This document shows positions 48,023 to 57,270 of a stretch of 59,050 bases of DNA, piece by piece; position 1 is the first letter of the stretch, and every line of letters begins with the position of its first letter. The translations under genes and the position numbers were made by a program. Location of the stretch: assembly GCA_016936075.1 (NCBI GenBank), contig JAFGPS010000192.1, forward strand, positions 1 to 59,050, read 5' to 3'. The notes beneath the pieces were generated by a model. It was not told where the DNA came from, searched no databases, and saw only the letters and a list, made by a program, of their open reading frames with translations. This DNA comes from Sedimentisphaerales bacterium. GTDB lineage: Bacteria; Planctomycetota; Phycisphaerae; Sedimentisphaerales; Anaerobacaceae.

Positions 48023-49957
48023 ATGAAATGCGAAATGCAGAATATAAAAATCTTAGTTTGGCTGCCTTCTCCTATGGGAGATGCGATTCTCTGTACGCCT
48101 GCTTTGCGAGCTATCAGGGAGAAATACGCATCCAGTGAGATCTTTTTCCTGGCCAATCCTACTGTACGCAATATTCTGTCACCATGTCCTTTCAATGATA
48201 GCTGGCTGGAATATGGTAACATTAATCCTCTGGCTATCGCAAAAAAACTCAGGGGACACAATTTTTCTCATGCCATTCTTTTTAAAAACTCTTTCGCTTC
48301 TGCGATGTCGGTTTTCCTCGCCCGAATACCTTCACGAATAGGTTATTGTCGTGAAATGCGAGGTTTCCTGCTGACAGAAAATATCTATCCAGAAAAACTT
48401 TCGAACGGCAAATATAAGCCGCTTTCAATGGTAGATTACTATCTTGAGATTGCTTCCAAAAGCGGAGCAGATGTATCAAATAAAAAAACAGAATTAACCG
48501 TCGATCAGCAGGATACAAAAAGCTTACAATCAAAGTTGCCGGAAGTATTCAATTCAGATGGACCTGTTATAATTTTAGTTCCGGGCGGAGCATTCGGACC
48601 AAGTAAATGCTGGCCTGCCGATAATTTTGCTAAAACAGCTAATCAGCTTATTAAAGATTTTAACTCAACTGTCGTTGTCTCAGTTTCTACCAATCAGGCA
48701 GAACAAAATATAGCTAAAGAAATCTGCTCTTCAAAAATATTATTAACTTCGTCTGCAAAAAAGAAATTAATTAACCTGGCTGATAATCCGCTAAATCTGG
48801 GCCAGTTAAAATCGCTTTTTACATTAGCTGATTTAGTTATTACAAACGACACTGGACCAAGACATATCGCGGTTGCGCTTGGACGCAAAGTTGTAACCCT
48901 GTTCGGCCCGAATGACCCGGTATGGACAGATACTGAATATGAAAACGAAATCCAGATAACCGGCAATGTCACCTGCTCCCCATGCCAGAAGCCTGAGTGT
49001 ATCAGGGGTCAACGCATATGTATGGAATCTATTTCCGTTGAAACTGTTTTAGAAGCGGCTAAAGAACTTCTTAAAAACAACCCGGGACATATAAAAGTAT
49101 TTACAAGAAATCATTTTATTAGAATTTCCGATTCATTCTTCGTCGATTCAGATTACAAAACTTCGTTAAGTAATAAATCTTTGGAGTCGATTGATGATAT
49201 TTTTTCATTCAGTTCAGCTAAAGACCTGAAGAAGAAAAATCTCGCAAGCTTTCGCAGCAGGCTTGAATTCCAAATCAACTCGCCAAAAGCAACTACTTTA
49301 TTTCTTAAACGTTATGATAATCCCCCTGTCAAAATCCAATTGAAAAACTGGCTTGCGGGCAGAGGCAAAAAGAGTCTTGGATTTTTGGAATATGAAACAT
49401 CGGAAAAATTAAAAGACGATGGAATTAACACGCCGAAAACTGTAGCTTATGGAGACCAATGGGGAACATTTTTCGAGAAGAGAAGTTTCTTCATAACTGA
49501 AAAGATACCAAACGCCGAAGCTCTTGAACGAAAACTCCCTGATTATTTTTCTGGAAATTCCACGCCGGAAAAACTAAAAATGAGAAGAGACTTCATCACG
49601 AGTCTGGCGAATTTTGTTAAGAAATTCCATAAGACGGATTATCGTCATCGCGATTTATATTTGTGTCATATTTTTTATAATGATAAAGGTGAATTTTATC
49701 TAATAGACCTTGCGCGAGCTTTCATGCCGCTGATTTTCAAAAAGCGTTTTCAGATAAAAGATATTGCACAATTATTTTATTCCGCACCCGGGAGTATTTT
49801 TTCTCGTACAGATAGAATGAGATTTTATTTAAATTATATTGGCCGAAAGAAATTATCCTCAGATGACAAAGTATTTATTCATCAGGTAATTAAAAAAGTG
49901 CATCAAATAGCAAGACACGACAACAAACACGGCAAACAGGCTCCATTTGAAAAATAA
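48023..49957 (+). CDS. Heptosyltransferase fused to a WaaP-like LPS core kinase
   Basis: A 644-aa two-domain protein. The N-terminal GT9 domain (about 1-350) has LPSPMGDAILCTPALRAI, LVPGGAFGPSKCWP, TNDTGPRHIAVALGR and FGPNDPVWTD, as in heptosyltransferase WaaF. The C-terminal part (about 360-644) resembles the WaaP/InaA sugar kinases, with an ATP-binding FLKRYDN lysine, catalytic HRDLYLCH (542-549) and LIDLARA (about 560-566). Transfer of heptose and its phosphorylation are consecutive core steps, so the fusion is coherent. Start may be ATG 48023 or 48035. No other heptosyltransferase is in the operon. Confidence 0.87.
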   Translation: MKCEMQNIKILVWLPSPMGDAILCTPALRAIREKYASSEIFFLANPTVRNILSPCPFNDSWLEYGNINPLAIAKKLRGHNFSHAILFKNSFASAMSVFLARIPSRIGYCREMRGFLLTENIYPEKLSNGKYKPLSMVDYYLEIASKSGADVSNKKTELTVDQQDTKSLQSKLPEVFNSDGPVIILVPGGAFGPSKCWPADNFAKTANQLIKDFNSTVVVSVSTNQAEQNIAKEICSSKILLTSSAKKKLINLADNPLNLGQLKSLFTLADLVITNDTGPRHIAVALGRKVVTLFGPNDPVWTDTEYENEIQITGNVTCSPCQKPECIRGQRICMESISVETVLEAAKELLKNNPGHIKVFTRNHFIRISDSFFVDSDYKTSLSNKSLESIDDIFSFSSAKDLKKKNLASFRSRLEFQINSPKATTLFLKRYDNPPVKIQLKNWLAGRGKKSLGFLEYETSEKLKDDGINTPKTVAYGDQWGTFFEKRSFFITEKIPNAEALERKLPDYFSGNSTPEKLKMRRDFITSLANFVKKFHKTDYRHRDLYLCHIFYNDKGEFYLIDLARAFMPLIFKKRFQIKDIAQLFYSAPGSIFSRTDRMRFYLNYIGRKKLSSDDKVFIHQVIKKVHQIARHDNKHGKQAPFEK

Positions 49958-49987
49958 GAATGTTCAGGTTGATAATTTAGTATAAAT

Positions 49988-51166
49988 ATGAAGATTGCAA
50001 TCATTACAGAAAGAGCAGATATAAAACTTGGCGGAGCGGAACGCTCGGTTCTCGAACTGCGTGCGGCTCTTTCAGCAATCGGACATCATGTTGATATAAT
50101 TGCAGCTAAAGGTCTTGCGACTGGCAAAAACATTCATATTCTTTGCCAGGGTAATACTGCTAAACGAACGAACTATTTTACTTTCGAGAAAGCGATTCGT
50201 GAATTCCTGCAGCAAAACAAGTTCGATATAGTTCATAGCGTGTTACCTTTCGAATTTGCGGATGTGTATCAGCCTCGCGGCGGTTCTTATGCAGAGACTA
50301 TCGTTCGTAATGCGGCAAGTTATCAAAATAAAATTATCGAAACATATAAGAAAGTATTTTCTGTTTTCAACTCGCGAAGAACTACTTTTCTACAGGCAGA
50401 AAGAAAACTCTCACAGGCAATCAATGGCCCGGTTATAGCGGCTCTTTCAAAATATGTCGCAGACCAATTCAAGGAACATTACGGAACTGATTCGGAGCAA
50501 ATATCAATAATTCCAAACGGAGTTAAAATAAAAAAAGATACAGATGCTTCTCAGGTGGATAAACTTCGTACAGAGATTCTCGCAAAATTCAATCTCAGGG
50601 AAGCGGACAATCCTGTTCTGTTTCTTTTCGCCGCAAACAATTTCAGGTTGAAGGGTTTACCTTCACTTATTCAGGCAATGCAAATTGTTTCAAACCAACA
50701 AAGCAAAAGACGAGCTTATTTAATTGTCGCAGGTAGTGACAAGAATAAGAAATGTTACAATATGGCAAAAGCAATTGAGCCGCAAAACATTCTTTTTTTA
50801 GGTACCCTGAGTCATATCCAAAATGCTCTTGCCGCAACTGATATCGCAGTTCTTCCGACTTTTTATGATCCATCGAGCAGGTTTATTCTCGAAGCATTAG
50901 CGGCGGGAAAGCCTGTTATTACTACCAAATATAATGGTGCATGCGACCTTTTCGTAAATAACAGGCACGGCAAAATAATTGATTGCCCAGAAGACATATC
51001 ATCTTTAGCAGAGGCAATTGCCTTTTTCACAAATACGAAAAATATTCATAAGACCTCGCAGGCGATAGTTGAAGATAATCTTCAGGAAGAAATTTCAATC
51101 AATAGAGTCGCTAAGCAATTAACTGAACTCTATGTAAAAATATTAACAAAGAAAGGCACAAATTAA
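49988..51166 (+). CDS. GT4 glycosyltransferase of LPS core (WaaG-like)
   Basis: A 392-aa GT-B fold glycosyltransferase. N-terminal GGAERSVLELRAAL, then the Rossmann-like C-terminal domain with the EX7E-type PSSRFILEALAAGKPVIT. The length and N-terminal pattern match WaaG-type core glucosyltransferases that add a hexose to heptose, but the donor and acceptor cannot be read from sequence. It overlaps plsY by one base. Confidence 0.87.
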   Translation: MKIAIITERADIKLGGAERSVLELRAALSAIGHHVDIIAAKGLATGKNIHILCQGNTAKRTNYFTFEKAIREFLQQNKFDIVHSVLPFEFADVYQPRGGSYAETIVRNAASYQNKIIETYKKVFSVFNSRRTTFLQAERKLSQAINGPVIAALSKYVADQFKEHYGTDSEQISIIPNGVKIKKDTDASQVDKLRTEILAKFNLREADNPVLFLFAANNFRLKGLPSLIQAMQIVSNQQSKRRAYLIVAGSDKNKKCYNMAKAIEPQNILFLGTLSHIQNALAATDIAVLPTFYDPSSRFILEALAAGKPVITTKYNGACDLFVNNRHGKIIDCPEDISSLAEAIAFFTNTKNIHKTSQAIVEDNLQEEISINRVAKQLTELYVKILTKKGTN

Positions 51167-51834
51167 TGTATCCAGTTTTCGCAATTGCTATAGTCACAGC
51201 TTATTTTATTGGCTCGATACCTTTTGGCTTGATAATCGCCAAAGCTCACGGCAAAGACCTTCGCTCAATAGGCTCGGGCAATATCGGTGCAACCAATGTC
51301 AGCCGGGCACTCGGAAGGAAATGGGGATACATATGTTTTCTTCTGGACGTTCTAAAAGGCCTGATACCAATGCTCGCTATGTTGCCTTTTGCTTCACCAA
51401 TATCAGTTCAAACTCCGACTCAAAAAATAATTATACTCTTTTTATGGCTTGCTGTTGGTTGTGCGGCGATACTGGGACATATTTTTCCAATATATGTAAA
51501 ATTCAAAGGCGGTAAAGGAGTCGCAACAAGTTTCGGTATAGCATTAGGCCTTTGGCCGTATTATACAATCTGCGCTTTTATCTCTATTTTGTTATGGATC
51601 GCGATTGTATTAATCTGGCGATATATCTCTTTGGCTTCAATTATTGCGGCTATTTCTTTCCCCATAGCCTTCATTGTGATGATTATTATAAGGCCATACT
51701 GGCAGATTTCTGTTCTCTGGCCTTTACTTATTCCTGCTATTTCAATACCGGCAATGGTCATTTTCCGTCATCGTGAAAATATAAAAAGACTCAAAACCGG
51801 CTCTGAGAGCAAAGTACTTAGTAAAAAGAACTGA
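51166..51834 (+). CDS. plsY: Acyl-phosphate:glycerol-3-phosphate acyltransferase PlsY
   Basis: A 222-aa membrane enzyme with about six helices that makes lysophosphatidate from acyl-phosphate and G3P. Motifs: GSIPFGLIIAKAHGKDLR, GSGNIGATNVSR and KFKGGKGVATSFG. It is longer than typical PlsY (about 200) by a hydrophilic C-terminal tail. Last gene of the LPS operon; the cupin gene converges 14 bp away. Confidence 0.94.
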   Translation: MYPVFAIAIVTAYFIGSIPFGLIIAKAHGKDLRSIGSGNIGATNVSRALGRKWGYICFLLDVLKGLIPMLAMLPFASPISVQTPTQKIIILFLWLAVGCAAILGHIFPIYVKFKGGKGVATSFGIALGLWPYYTICAFISILLWIAIVLIWRYISLASIIAAISFPIAFIVMIIIRPYWQISVLWPLLIPAISIPAMVIFRHRENIKRLKTGSESKVLSKKN

Positions 51835-51847
51835 GTAATAAAGTTCA

Positions 51848-52192
51848 TTAAGCAGCAGAAGCCGGGACCAGGCAGAGGAATCTAAGTAGAGAATCACCTG
51901 TGTTTTGGAAGTTGTGCATAGAATTGCCTGGAACAAAGATTACATGTTCCGGTTCGAAATGATAATCCTTCCCTTCACAATGAAACGTCCCTATACCTTC
52001 TACGATAAAGACTTCGTGCTCGTGAGGATGAGCATGTAAAGGAGTATGTCCGCCGGGCTGCACTTCGAACATTCGCATAGCAAAATTATTTGCTCCATCT
52101 GCTTTTGAAATTAGCACTCTTATCTCGATATCTTTTGCACCTTCCATTAATACGGGTGTTTTTTTTATATTGATGCTTTTCTCTATTTTCAT
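51848..52192 (-). CDS. Cupin-domain protein
   Basis: A 114-aa single cupin barrel. The metal-binding motif is GGHTPLHAHPHEHEVFIVEG (motif 1, with His-x-His and Glu) and motif 2 ends PGNSMHNFQNTG. Function unknown; such proteins bind metal and small ligands or act as simple dioxygenases. The ATG at 52192 has a GGAG site; starts further upstream add residues from a palindromic spacer. Monocistronic or first after gatB. Confidence 0.85.
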   Translation of the reverse strand: MKIEKSINIKKTPVLMEGAKDIEIRVLISKADGANNFAMRMFEVQPGGHTPLHAHPHEHEVFIVEGIGTFHCEGKDYHFEPEHVIFVPGNSMHNFQNTGDSLLRFLCLVPASAA

Positions 52193-52234
52193 TTTTTTAT
52201 CTCCATTTGTGAACATCCGATATCGTAGCGGATT

Positions 52235-52251
52235 GGTGTGCACAGCACACC
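52235..52251. repeat. Short REP-like hairpin upstream of cupin
   Basis: A perfect 7-bp inverted repeat, GGTGTGC and GCACACC, with loop ACA, preceded by a CGATATCG palindrome at 52218-52225. It lies between the gatB stop and the cupin start. It looks like REP-type intergenic repeats, but only one copy is in the window. Confidence 0.55.
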
Positions 52252-52264
52252 CTACAAAAATGAT

Positions 52265-53728
52265 TTATTTAAGTTTTTTCGCGAGGATTTCCGAGACAAC
52301 TTTTGGATTTGCCTGACCTTTAGATTTTTGCATTACCTGGCCCATAAGAAAACCTCTGGCTTTCTTTTCTTTCTTGCCGCCTGAAATAACATCAGCAACA
52401 GCTTCCGAGTTTTCGGCAATTACCTGGTCAACAATACTTTCCAGTTCACCTGCATCACTTTTCTGTACAAGATTAAGTTCACTTGCAAGTACATCAGGCT
52501 GCTTTCCTGTTTGTACCATTGCTTCAAAAATTGTTGTCGCGGAACTTGCACTGATTGTTCCTTCATCTACCATCTTTGCTAAATCCGCCATACCTTTTGG
52601 CGTAACAGGTAAATCTGTTATATTGCAATTTTTCTCTTTAGTTATTTTAAGGCCGGTTTGAGTCAGTAAATTACACACACGTTTCGGATCACCTCCGGCG
52701 TTCACTACTTCGTCGAAGAAATCCGCGGTAGCACGGTCAGCCGTTAAAACACCTGCATCGTAATCACTAAGGTTATATTCCTGCACATAGCGCAATTGTT
52801 TTTTTAGGGGTAATTCGCATAAACGCGATTTTATTTCATCGAGCCATTCCTGTGTCAACTCAACTGGTACAAGGTCCGGGTCGGGGAAGTATCGATAATC
52901 ATGAGCTTCTTCTTTTTCTCTTTGCAGAACAGTCATTTCTTTTTCATCGTCCCAGCCACGAGTGGTCTTGTTGCCCATACCAAACTCAATACCTGTTTCA
53001 AGAAATTCACTAAGCTGTCTCTGTGCTTCATAAGTGACACTTCGCTCAAGTGCTCGGAAACTGTTAAGATTCTTCACTTCAGCTATCGGCGTTCTGTATT
53101 CTTTTCCGTTTCTGATAATTTTCATATTTATATTCGGCTCGAAACGCATATGTCCTTTTTGCATATCCGCTTCAGAGACGCCAATAAATCTTACCAGCCG
53201 CTGTAATTCGACCGCGAGAGCGCGAACTTCCGCACCGCTGTTCATATCTGGTTCGGTTACGATTTCCAAAAGCGGCGTACCTGTCCTATTCAAATCAACC
53301 TGAGAATAACTGCTCGCAGAATGAACATTTTTGCCTGCATCTTCCTCGAGGTGCGCTCTGATTATTCGAATCCTTTTAGTCTCGCCGGATTCGAGCGGAA
53401 TTTCGATGAATCCCTTTTCACTGAGCGGTAAATCATACTGACTTATCTGATAATTCTTCGGCAAATCAGGATAGTAATAGCTTTTCCTGTCCCATTTCGT
53501 GAACATCGGTATATTGCAGTTCAGGGCAAGTCCGGCCAAAACAGAGTATTCAAATGCCTGCTTATTCATTACAGGTAAACTGCCCGGCATACCAAGACAC
53601 ACGGGACAAACCCTGCTGTTCGGTTCGGCGCCAAACTCCAGCGCGCAACTGCAAAACATTTTACTTTTCGTGCGAAGCTGCACATGTATTTCCAAACCAA
53701 CGATAATTTTATATTGTAAATCAGCCAT
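52265..53728 (-). CDS. gatB: Asp-tRNA(Asn)/Glu-tRNA(Gln) amidotransferase subunit B
   Basis: A 487-aa GatB, the tRNA- and glutamyl-binding kinase subunit. N-terminal GLEIHVQLRTKSKMFCSC with zinc cysteines, LPVMNKQAFEYSVLAGLALN, and the C-terminal YqeY-like tail with GFLMGQVMQKSKGQANP. Last gene of gatCAB, 13 bp after gatA. The organism probably lacks GlnRS or AsnRS, which is inference. Confidence 0.97.
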   Translation of the reverse strand: MADLQYKIIVGLEIHVQLRTKSKMFCSCALEFGAEPNSRVCPVCLGMPGSLPVMNKQAFEYSVLAGLALNCNIPMFTKWDRKSYYYPDLPKNYQISQYDLPLSEKGFIEIPLESGETKRIRIIRAHLEEDAGKNVHSASSYSQVDLNRTGTPLLEIVTEPDMNSGAEVRALAVELQRLVRFIGVSEADMQKGHMRFEPNINMKIIRNGKEYRTPIAEVKNLNSFRALERSVTYEAQRQLSEFLETGIEFGMGNKTTRGWDDEKEMTVLQREKEEAHDYRYFPDPDLVPVELTQEWLDEIKSRLCELPLKKQLRYVQEYNLSDYDAGVLTADRATADFFDEVVNAGGDPKRVCNLLTQTGLKITKEKNCNITDLPVTPKGMADLAKMVDEGTISASSATTIFEAMVQTGKQPDVLASELNLVQKSDAGELESIVDQVIAENSEAVADVISGGKKEKKARGFLMGQVMQKSKGQANPKVVSEILAKKLK

Positions 53729-53741
53729 TTTTCATTCACAG

Positions 53742-55202
53742 TTAAATATTTGGTCTTTTATCGTACCAGTTGTTTTCTTTTTCGTACATTTTTGCTATAC
53801 GAAGCAATTTGTCTTCTGTAAAAGCAGGTGACAATATTTGTAATCCTATTGGCAAGTCTTTGTCGTCGAAGCCGCACGGGATACTTATTCCGGGAATTCC
53901 GGCTAAGTTGGCAGCTATTGTGTAAATATCCGAAAGATACATCTGTAAAGGATCACTTGTTTTTTCACCTATCTTAAATGCAGTTGTCGGAGCGACAGGC
54001 ATCATAACACAATCACATTTTTCAAAAGCCTTTGTAAAGTCACTTCGTATCAAGTTTCTTACCTTTAGAGCTTTGAGATAATAAGCGTCATAATAGCCGC
54101 TCGAAAGCGCATATGTCCCAAGCATAATTCTGCGTTTGACTTCCTGCCCAAAAGCTTCGGCACGCGATTTCGAATATACTTCGACATAATCTTTCGGGTT
54201 TTGCGTGCGATGGCCATAATGCACGCCGTCGTAGCGTGCAAGATTGCTCGAAGCCTCGGCGGTCGCAATGATATAATAAGCTGCTATCGCATAATCAAGG
54301 TGAGGCATTTTGACTTCGATTATTTCTGCACCAAGATTTTTATAAATATTTATCGCTTCATGCAAGGTGTTCTGAACCTGCTGATCGGCACCTGCGTTTA
54401 ACTGAGGTGCAACTGCTATTTTGAGTTTTTCGACCGGCTCATTTAGCTTTTCGAGATAATCATAAGTCGGAGCAATAGTTTCATTTACACTTGTACTATC
54501 TGATGAATCGTGACCTGCGATAACGTTCAACATTAAAGCCGCATCTTCGACTGTTTGTGTCACGGGTCCTATCTGGTCAAGGCTTGAGCCGTAAGCAACA
54601 AGGCCATATCGCGAAACTCTGCCATAAGTAGGCTTTAGTCCAACTACGCCGCAAAAACTTGCCGGCTGGCGAATTGAGCCTCCTGTATCAGAACCAAGAG
54701 CAGCAGAACACATTCGAGCCGCTACTGAAGCGGTTGCTCCACCACTGCTGCCTCCAGGTACACGAGTAGTATCCCATGGATTTACAGTTTTTTTCAGGCC
54801 TGAATTTTCCGTACTGGAACCCATCGCAAATTCATCCAGATTTGTTTTGCCAATTATCACTGCATCAGCCGCGATAAGTTTTTCAACTGCGGTTGCGTTA
54901 TATGGAGCGTGGAAATTTTCCAGTATTTTCGAGGCGCAGGTAGTCGCACCAAAAGTCGTGCACATATTATCTTTGACCGCTATTGGTACTCCGGCTAATT
55001 GGCCGAGAGGTTCGCCGGCTGATACTTTCTTATCAACCTGTTCTGCCTGTTCGATTGCCTGTTCTTTGAAAGTGCTTATATAAGCTCCGATTACTGGCTC
55101 ATATTTTTCGATACGAGAGAATACGTCATTTACTGCGTCGAGGCTTTTAATTTGTCCCGATGCTATTTTGTCACGTAATTGTTTTGCAGTTAGTTCTTCC
55201 AT
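53742..55202 (-). CDS. gatA: Asp-tRNA(Asn)/Glu-tRNA(Gln) amidotransferase subunit A
   Basis: A 486-aa amidase-signature enzyme. The Ser-cisSer-Lys triad lies in VPIAVKDNMC (Lys), PGGSSGGATASVAARM and GSDTGGSIRQPASFCG. It releases ammonia from glutamine and channels it to GatB. It starts 38 bp after gatC. Confidence 0.97.
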   Translation of the reverse strand: MEELTAKQLRDKIASGQIKSLDAVNDVFSRIEKYEPVIGAYISTFKEQAIEQAEQVDKKVSAGEPLGQLAGVPIAVKDNMCTTFGATTCASKILENFHAPYNATAVEKLIAADAVIIGKTNLDEFAMGSSTENSGLKKTVNPWDTTRVPGGSSGGATASVAARMCSAALGSDTGGSIRQPASFCGVVGLKPTYGRVSRYGLVAYGSSLDQIGPVTQTVEDAALMLNVIAGHDSSDSTSVNETIAPTYDYLEKLNEPVEKLKIAVAPQLNAGADQQVQNTLHEAINIYKNLGAEIIEVKMPHLDYAIAAYYIIATAEASSNLARYDGVHYGHRTQNPKDYVEVYSKSRAEAFGQEVKRRIMLGTYALSSGYYDAYYLKALKVRNLIRSDFTKAFEKCDCVMMPVAPTTAFKIGEKTSDPLQMYLSDIYTIAANLAGIPGISIPCGFDDKDLPIGLQILSPAFTEDKLLRIAKMYEKENNWYDKRPNI

Positions 55203-55240
55203 TGTAATAAATATCTCTTCCTGATTACATTTTGGAAATG

Positions 55241-55549
55241 TTATGCACCCGAATTATCATCAAGTATTTTTGGTACCAAGAAATACGTCTCATCTTTTTT
55301 AGGAGCGTTTGCAAGAGTTTTTTCAGTTCCGAGAGATTCTTTTGCAATATCTTCTCTAAAGACATTACTCACCGGCAGGCAATGAGCGAGCGGCTCGATA
55401 GTTTCCGTATCAAGCTCGTTCATTTTTTCAACATATTCAAGAATTGCTCCAAGTTGGCCGGTAAATTCCTCGATCTCTGAATCCGTTAGTTCCAGTCTTG
55501 AAAGTTTCGCAACTTTTCTTACTTGTTCATTGTCGATTTTTTCTGCCAC
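55241..55549 (-). CDS. gatC: Asp-tRNA(Asn)/Glu-tRNA(Gln) amidotransferase subunit C
   Basis: A 102-aa GatC belt protein with the family block VRKVAKLSRLELTDSEIEEF and the C-terminal DETYFLVPKILD. It starts at GTG with a GGAG site 7 bases upstream. A rho-independent terminator lies only about a dozen bases before this start, between it and rpmB. Confidence 0.93.
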   Translation of the reverse strand: MAEKIDNEQVRKVAKLSRLELTDSEIEEFTGQLGAILEYVEKMNELDTETIEPLAHCLPVSNVFREDIAKESLGTEKTLANAPKKDETYFLVPKILDDNSGA

Positions 55550-55560
55550 AATAAAACTCC

Positions 55561-55598
55561 GCTCAAATAAAAAAAGCGAGGCATTAAAAGGCCCCGCT
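55561..55598 (-). terminator. Intrinsic terminator between rpmB and gatC
   Basis: On the minus strand an 8-bp stem (AGCGGGGC with GCCTCGCT, one G-T pair), loop of 8 nt, then T7 and ATTT. It ends rpmB and leaves almost no space before the gatC ribosome-binding site. Confidence 0.88.
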
Positions 55599-55627
55599 AT
55601 TAAGAAAAACTATTTATTAACCTACCT

Positions 55628-55894
55628 TCAAACGGCTGTTTTTTCAGCGGGTTTATAATCGCGTTTTGGCGGCTTCTGGACAAGACCCATTTTAATAGCC
55701 CTAGTTGAAACCTTAATTCTGCAAACCTTACCGTCGATAAGTGCACGAATTTTCTGAATATTCGGCTTAAATTTTCTCTTGGAGATTCCGGTAACCTTTT
55801 TACCAACACCACCAAGATGTTTAGCCTTACCACGACGGGATATGCTTCTACCAAATATGGTACGTTTGCCTGTAAAATAACATTCTCTTGACAT
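55628..55894 (-). CDS. rpmB: 50S ribosomal protein L28
   Basis: An 88-aa L28. The N-terminal MSRECYFTGKRTIFGRSIS and the middle RKFKPNIQKIRALIDGK match the family. The ATG at 55894 has an AGGAG site; upstream in-frame codons add an unrelated N-terminus. The zinc-ribbon cysteines reduce to one. Confidence 0.95.
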   Translation of the reverse strand: MSRECYFTGKRTIFGRSISRRGKAKHLGGVGKKVTGISKRKFKPNIQKIRALIDGKVCRIKVSTRAIKMGLVQKPPKRDYKPAEKTAV

Positions 55895-56175
55895 ATATGA
55901 AACTCCTGTCTTTGTTACAAGATTCAAGTTAGTTATATAATATTACTAACATTTAAACAAAAGTTAAAATATAACGATTTTAAGAATAAAAGCAAGTATA
56001 AAAAGTGATTTTCCTTGAAAAAACCTCAATAAATGGAGATTTTCACGAACTTTCTACCTTTTTGAGCCATATATCCCATATTAAACCTCAAAGAAAGCTG
56101 ATATTTTGCTTAAACTATTTAGGAATTACTTGAAAAGTAATAAGGAATTTTCAAAGGTATGCAAACATTAAAAAA

Positions 56176-56258
56176 TGGGCCGGGTTGGATTCGAACCAAC
56201 GTAGGCTCTCGCCAATGGGTTTACAGCCCATTCCCTTTAGCCACTCGGGCACCGACCC
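56176..56258 (-). tRNA. tRNA-Tyr (GTA anticodon)
   Basis: An 83-nt class II tRNA. Acceptor GGGTCGG/CCGGCCC pairs with one T-G, anticodon loop CTGTAAA gives GTA, there is a long variable arm (GGC-GAGA-GCC), and the T arm GTTGG-TTCGAAT-CCAAC is perfect. The discriminator is A. CCA is not encoded; a T6 run follows and may terminate transcription. Confidence 0.96.
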
Positions 56259-56409
56259 ATCTTTAGTTGTCAAATTGCCAAAACGAATAAGATATATTAT
56301 TCGGCCAAAATTGTCAAGAAACAATATAAAAATCATAACAAATTAACAAAACATGCCCCAATATTTTTCCGATAAACCCAAAAATGAACTATTTCTAAAG
56401 GAGATTAAA

Positions 56410-57219
56410 ATGAGCTATGATCCGTTTTTTGACACAGAAGAAAATCAAGCACTTACAGCTATTTGCACTCGTAAATTCATCAGCAGTGTTGGAGTTGGTG
56501 GAATAATATTCGGTATATTGAACCTGATAGTTGGTTTAATCGCGATACAGGCGACTATGTTGAACATTGGTATAGTAATTTTAGGCGCAATGATGCTGAT
56601 CACCGGTATATATGCAAGAAAAAAACCTGCTTTTGAAGTTCTTCAGGCTGAAACTATCGTAGCCGGGCTGCTATTTTTATGGAACCTTGGCATTGCGATA
56701 CTTAATTCAATGGTAGGAGAAACTTTTAACGGGCGAGGTCTGATTTTTTCTCTCATTGTTGCTATTGGTTTGTACAGGTATTACCACAGACTTGGATACC
56801 TTCGTGAGCAAATAGAGTCAGTCGAACCTGAAAAAATCGAACAAACCAAACAAATGTGTAAAATGTTATCCAAAACCAAGCTAAAAGAAGAGCCGACAGT
56901 CATACAGTCAACAAACAGGCAATGCAGAGTTCAGTTTATGAACCAAAAAGGTTTATTTATCCAGCGTAATATGATGCACGCCTTTACCGCAACGAAAGAG
57001 GAAATATATCTTGCGATAAAAAATCCTTATATAAAGAGCTTTACATTAGAATTCAATCATCCAACAGGAAAGCTTATATATAAATTTAACAAGAAAAATT
57101 CGGAAAAACTCAAAACATGGCTAAGCTCCGAATCAAGCCAGACTGAAGATTCCAAAGAAACCATACAAGAAGTATCACCATCTCAGCCGGAACCTGTTCT
57201 TTGTAATCATAACATGTAG
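56410..57219 (+). CDS. Membrane protein of unknown function with C-terminal cytoplasmic domain
   Basis: A 269-aa protein with four membrane helices in the first 130 residues (for example VGVGGIIFGILNLIVGLIAI and IVILGAMMLITGIYA). A soluble domain of about 120 residues follows, with VQFMNQKGLFIQRNMMHAFT, and the C-terminus is Ser/Glu-rich. No family recognised. The ATG at 56410 is preferred because AAAGGAG lies about 8 bases upstream. Confidence 0.75.
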   Translation: MSYDPFFDTEENQALTAICTRKFISSVGVGGIIFGILNLIVGLIAIQATMLNIGIVILGAMMLITGIYARKKPAFEVLQAETIVAGLLFLWNLGIAILNSMVGETFNGRGLIFSLIVAIGLYRYYHRLGYLREQIESVEPEKIEQTKQMCKMLSKTKLKEEPTVIQSTNRQCRVQFMNQKGLFIQRNMMHAFTATKEEIYLAIKNPYIKSFTLEFNHPTGKLIYKFNKKNSEKLKTWLSSESSQTEDSKETIQEVSPSQPEPVLCNHNM

Positions 57220-57270
57220 TTAACTAATTCATGATTTTATGAATTATAAAAATAAAGACAAAAAATAATA

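Noticed and set aside
56151..56336. 61-aa minus-strand frame over the tRNA
   Set aside because: Covers tRNA-Tyr; the peptide is simply the translated tRNA.
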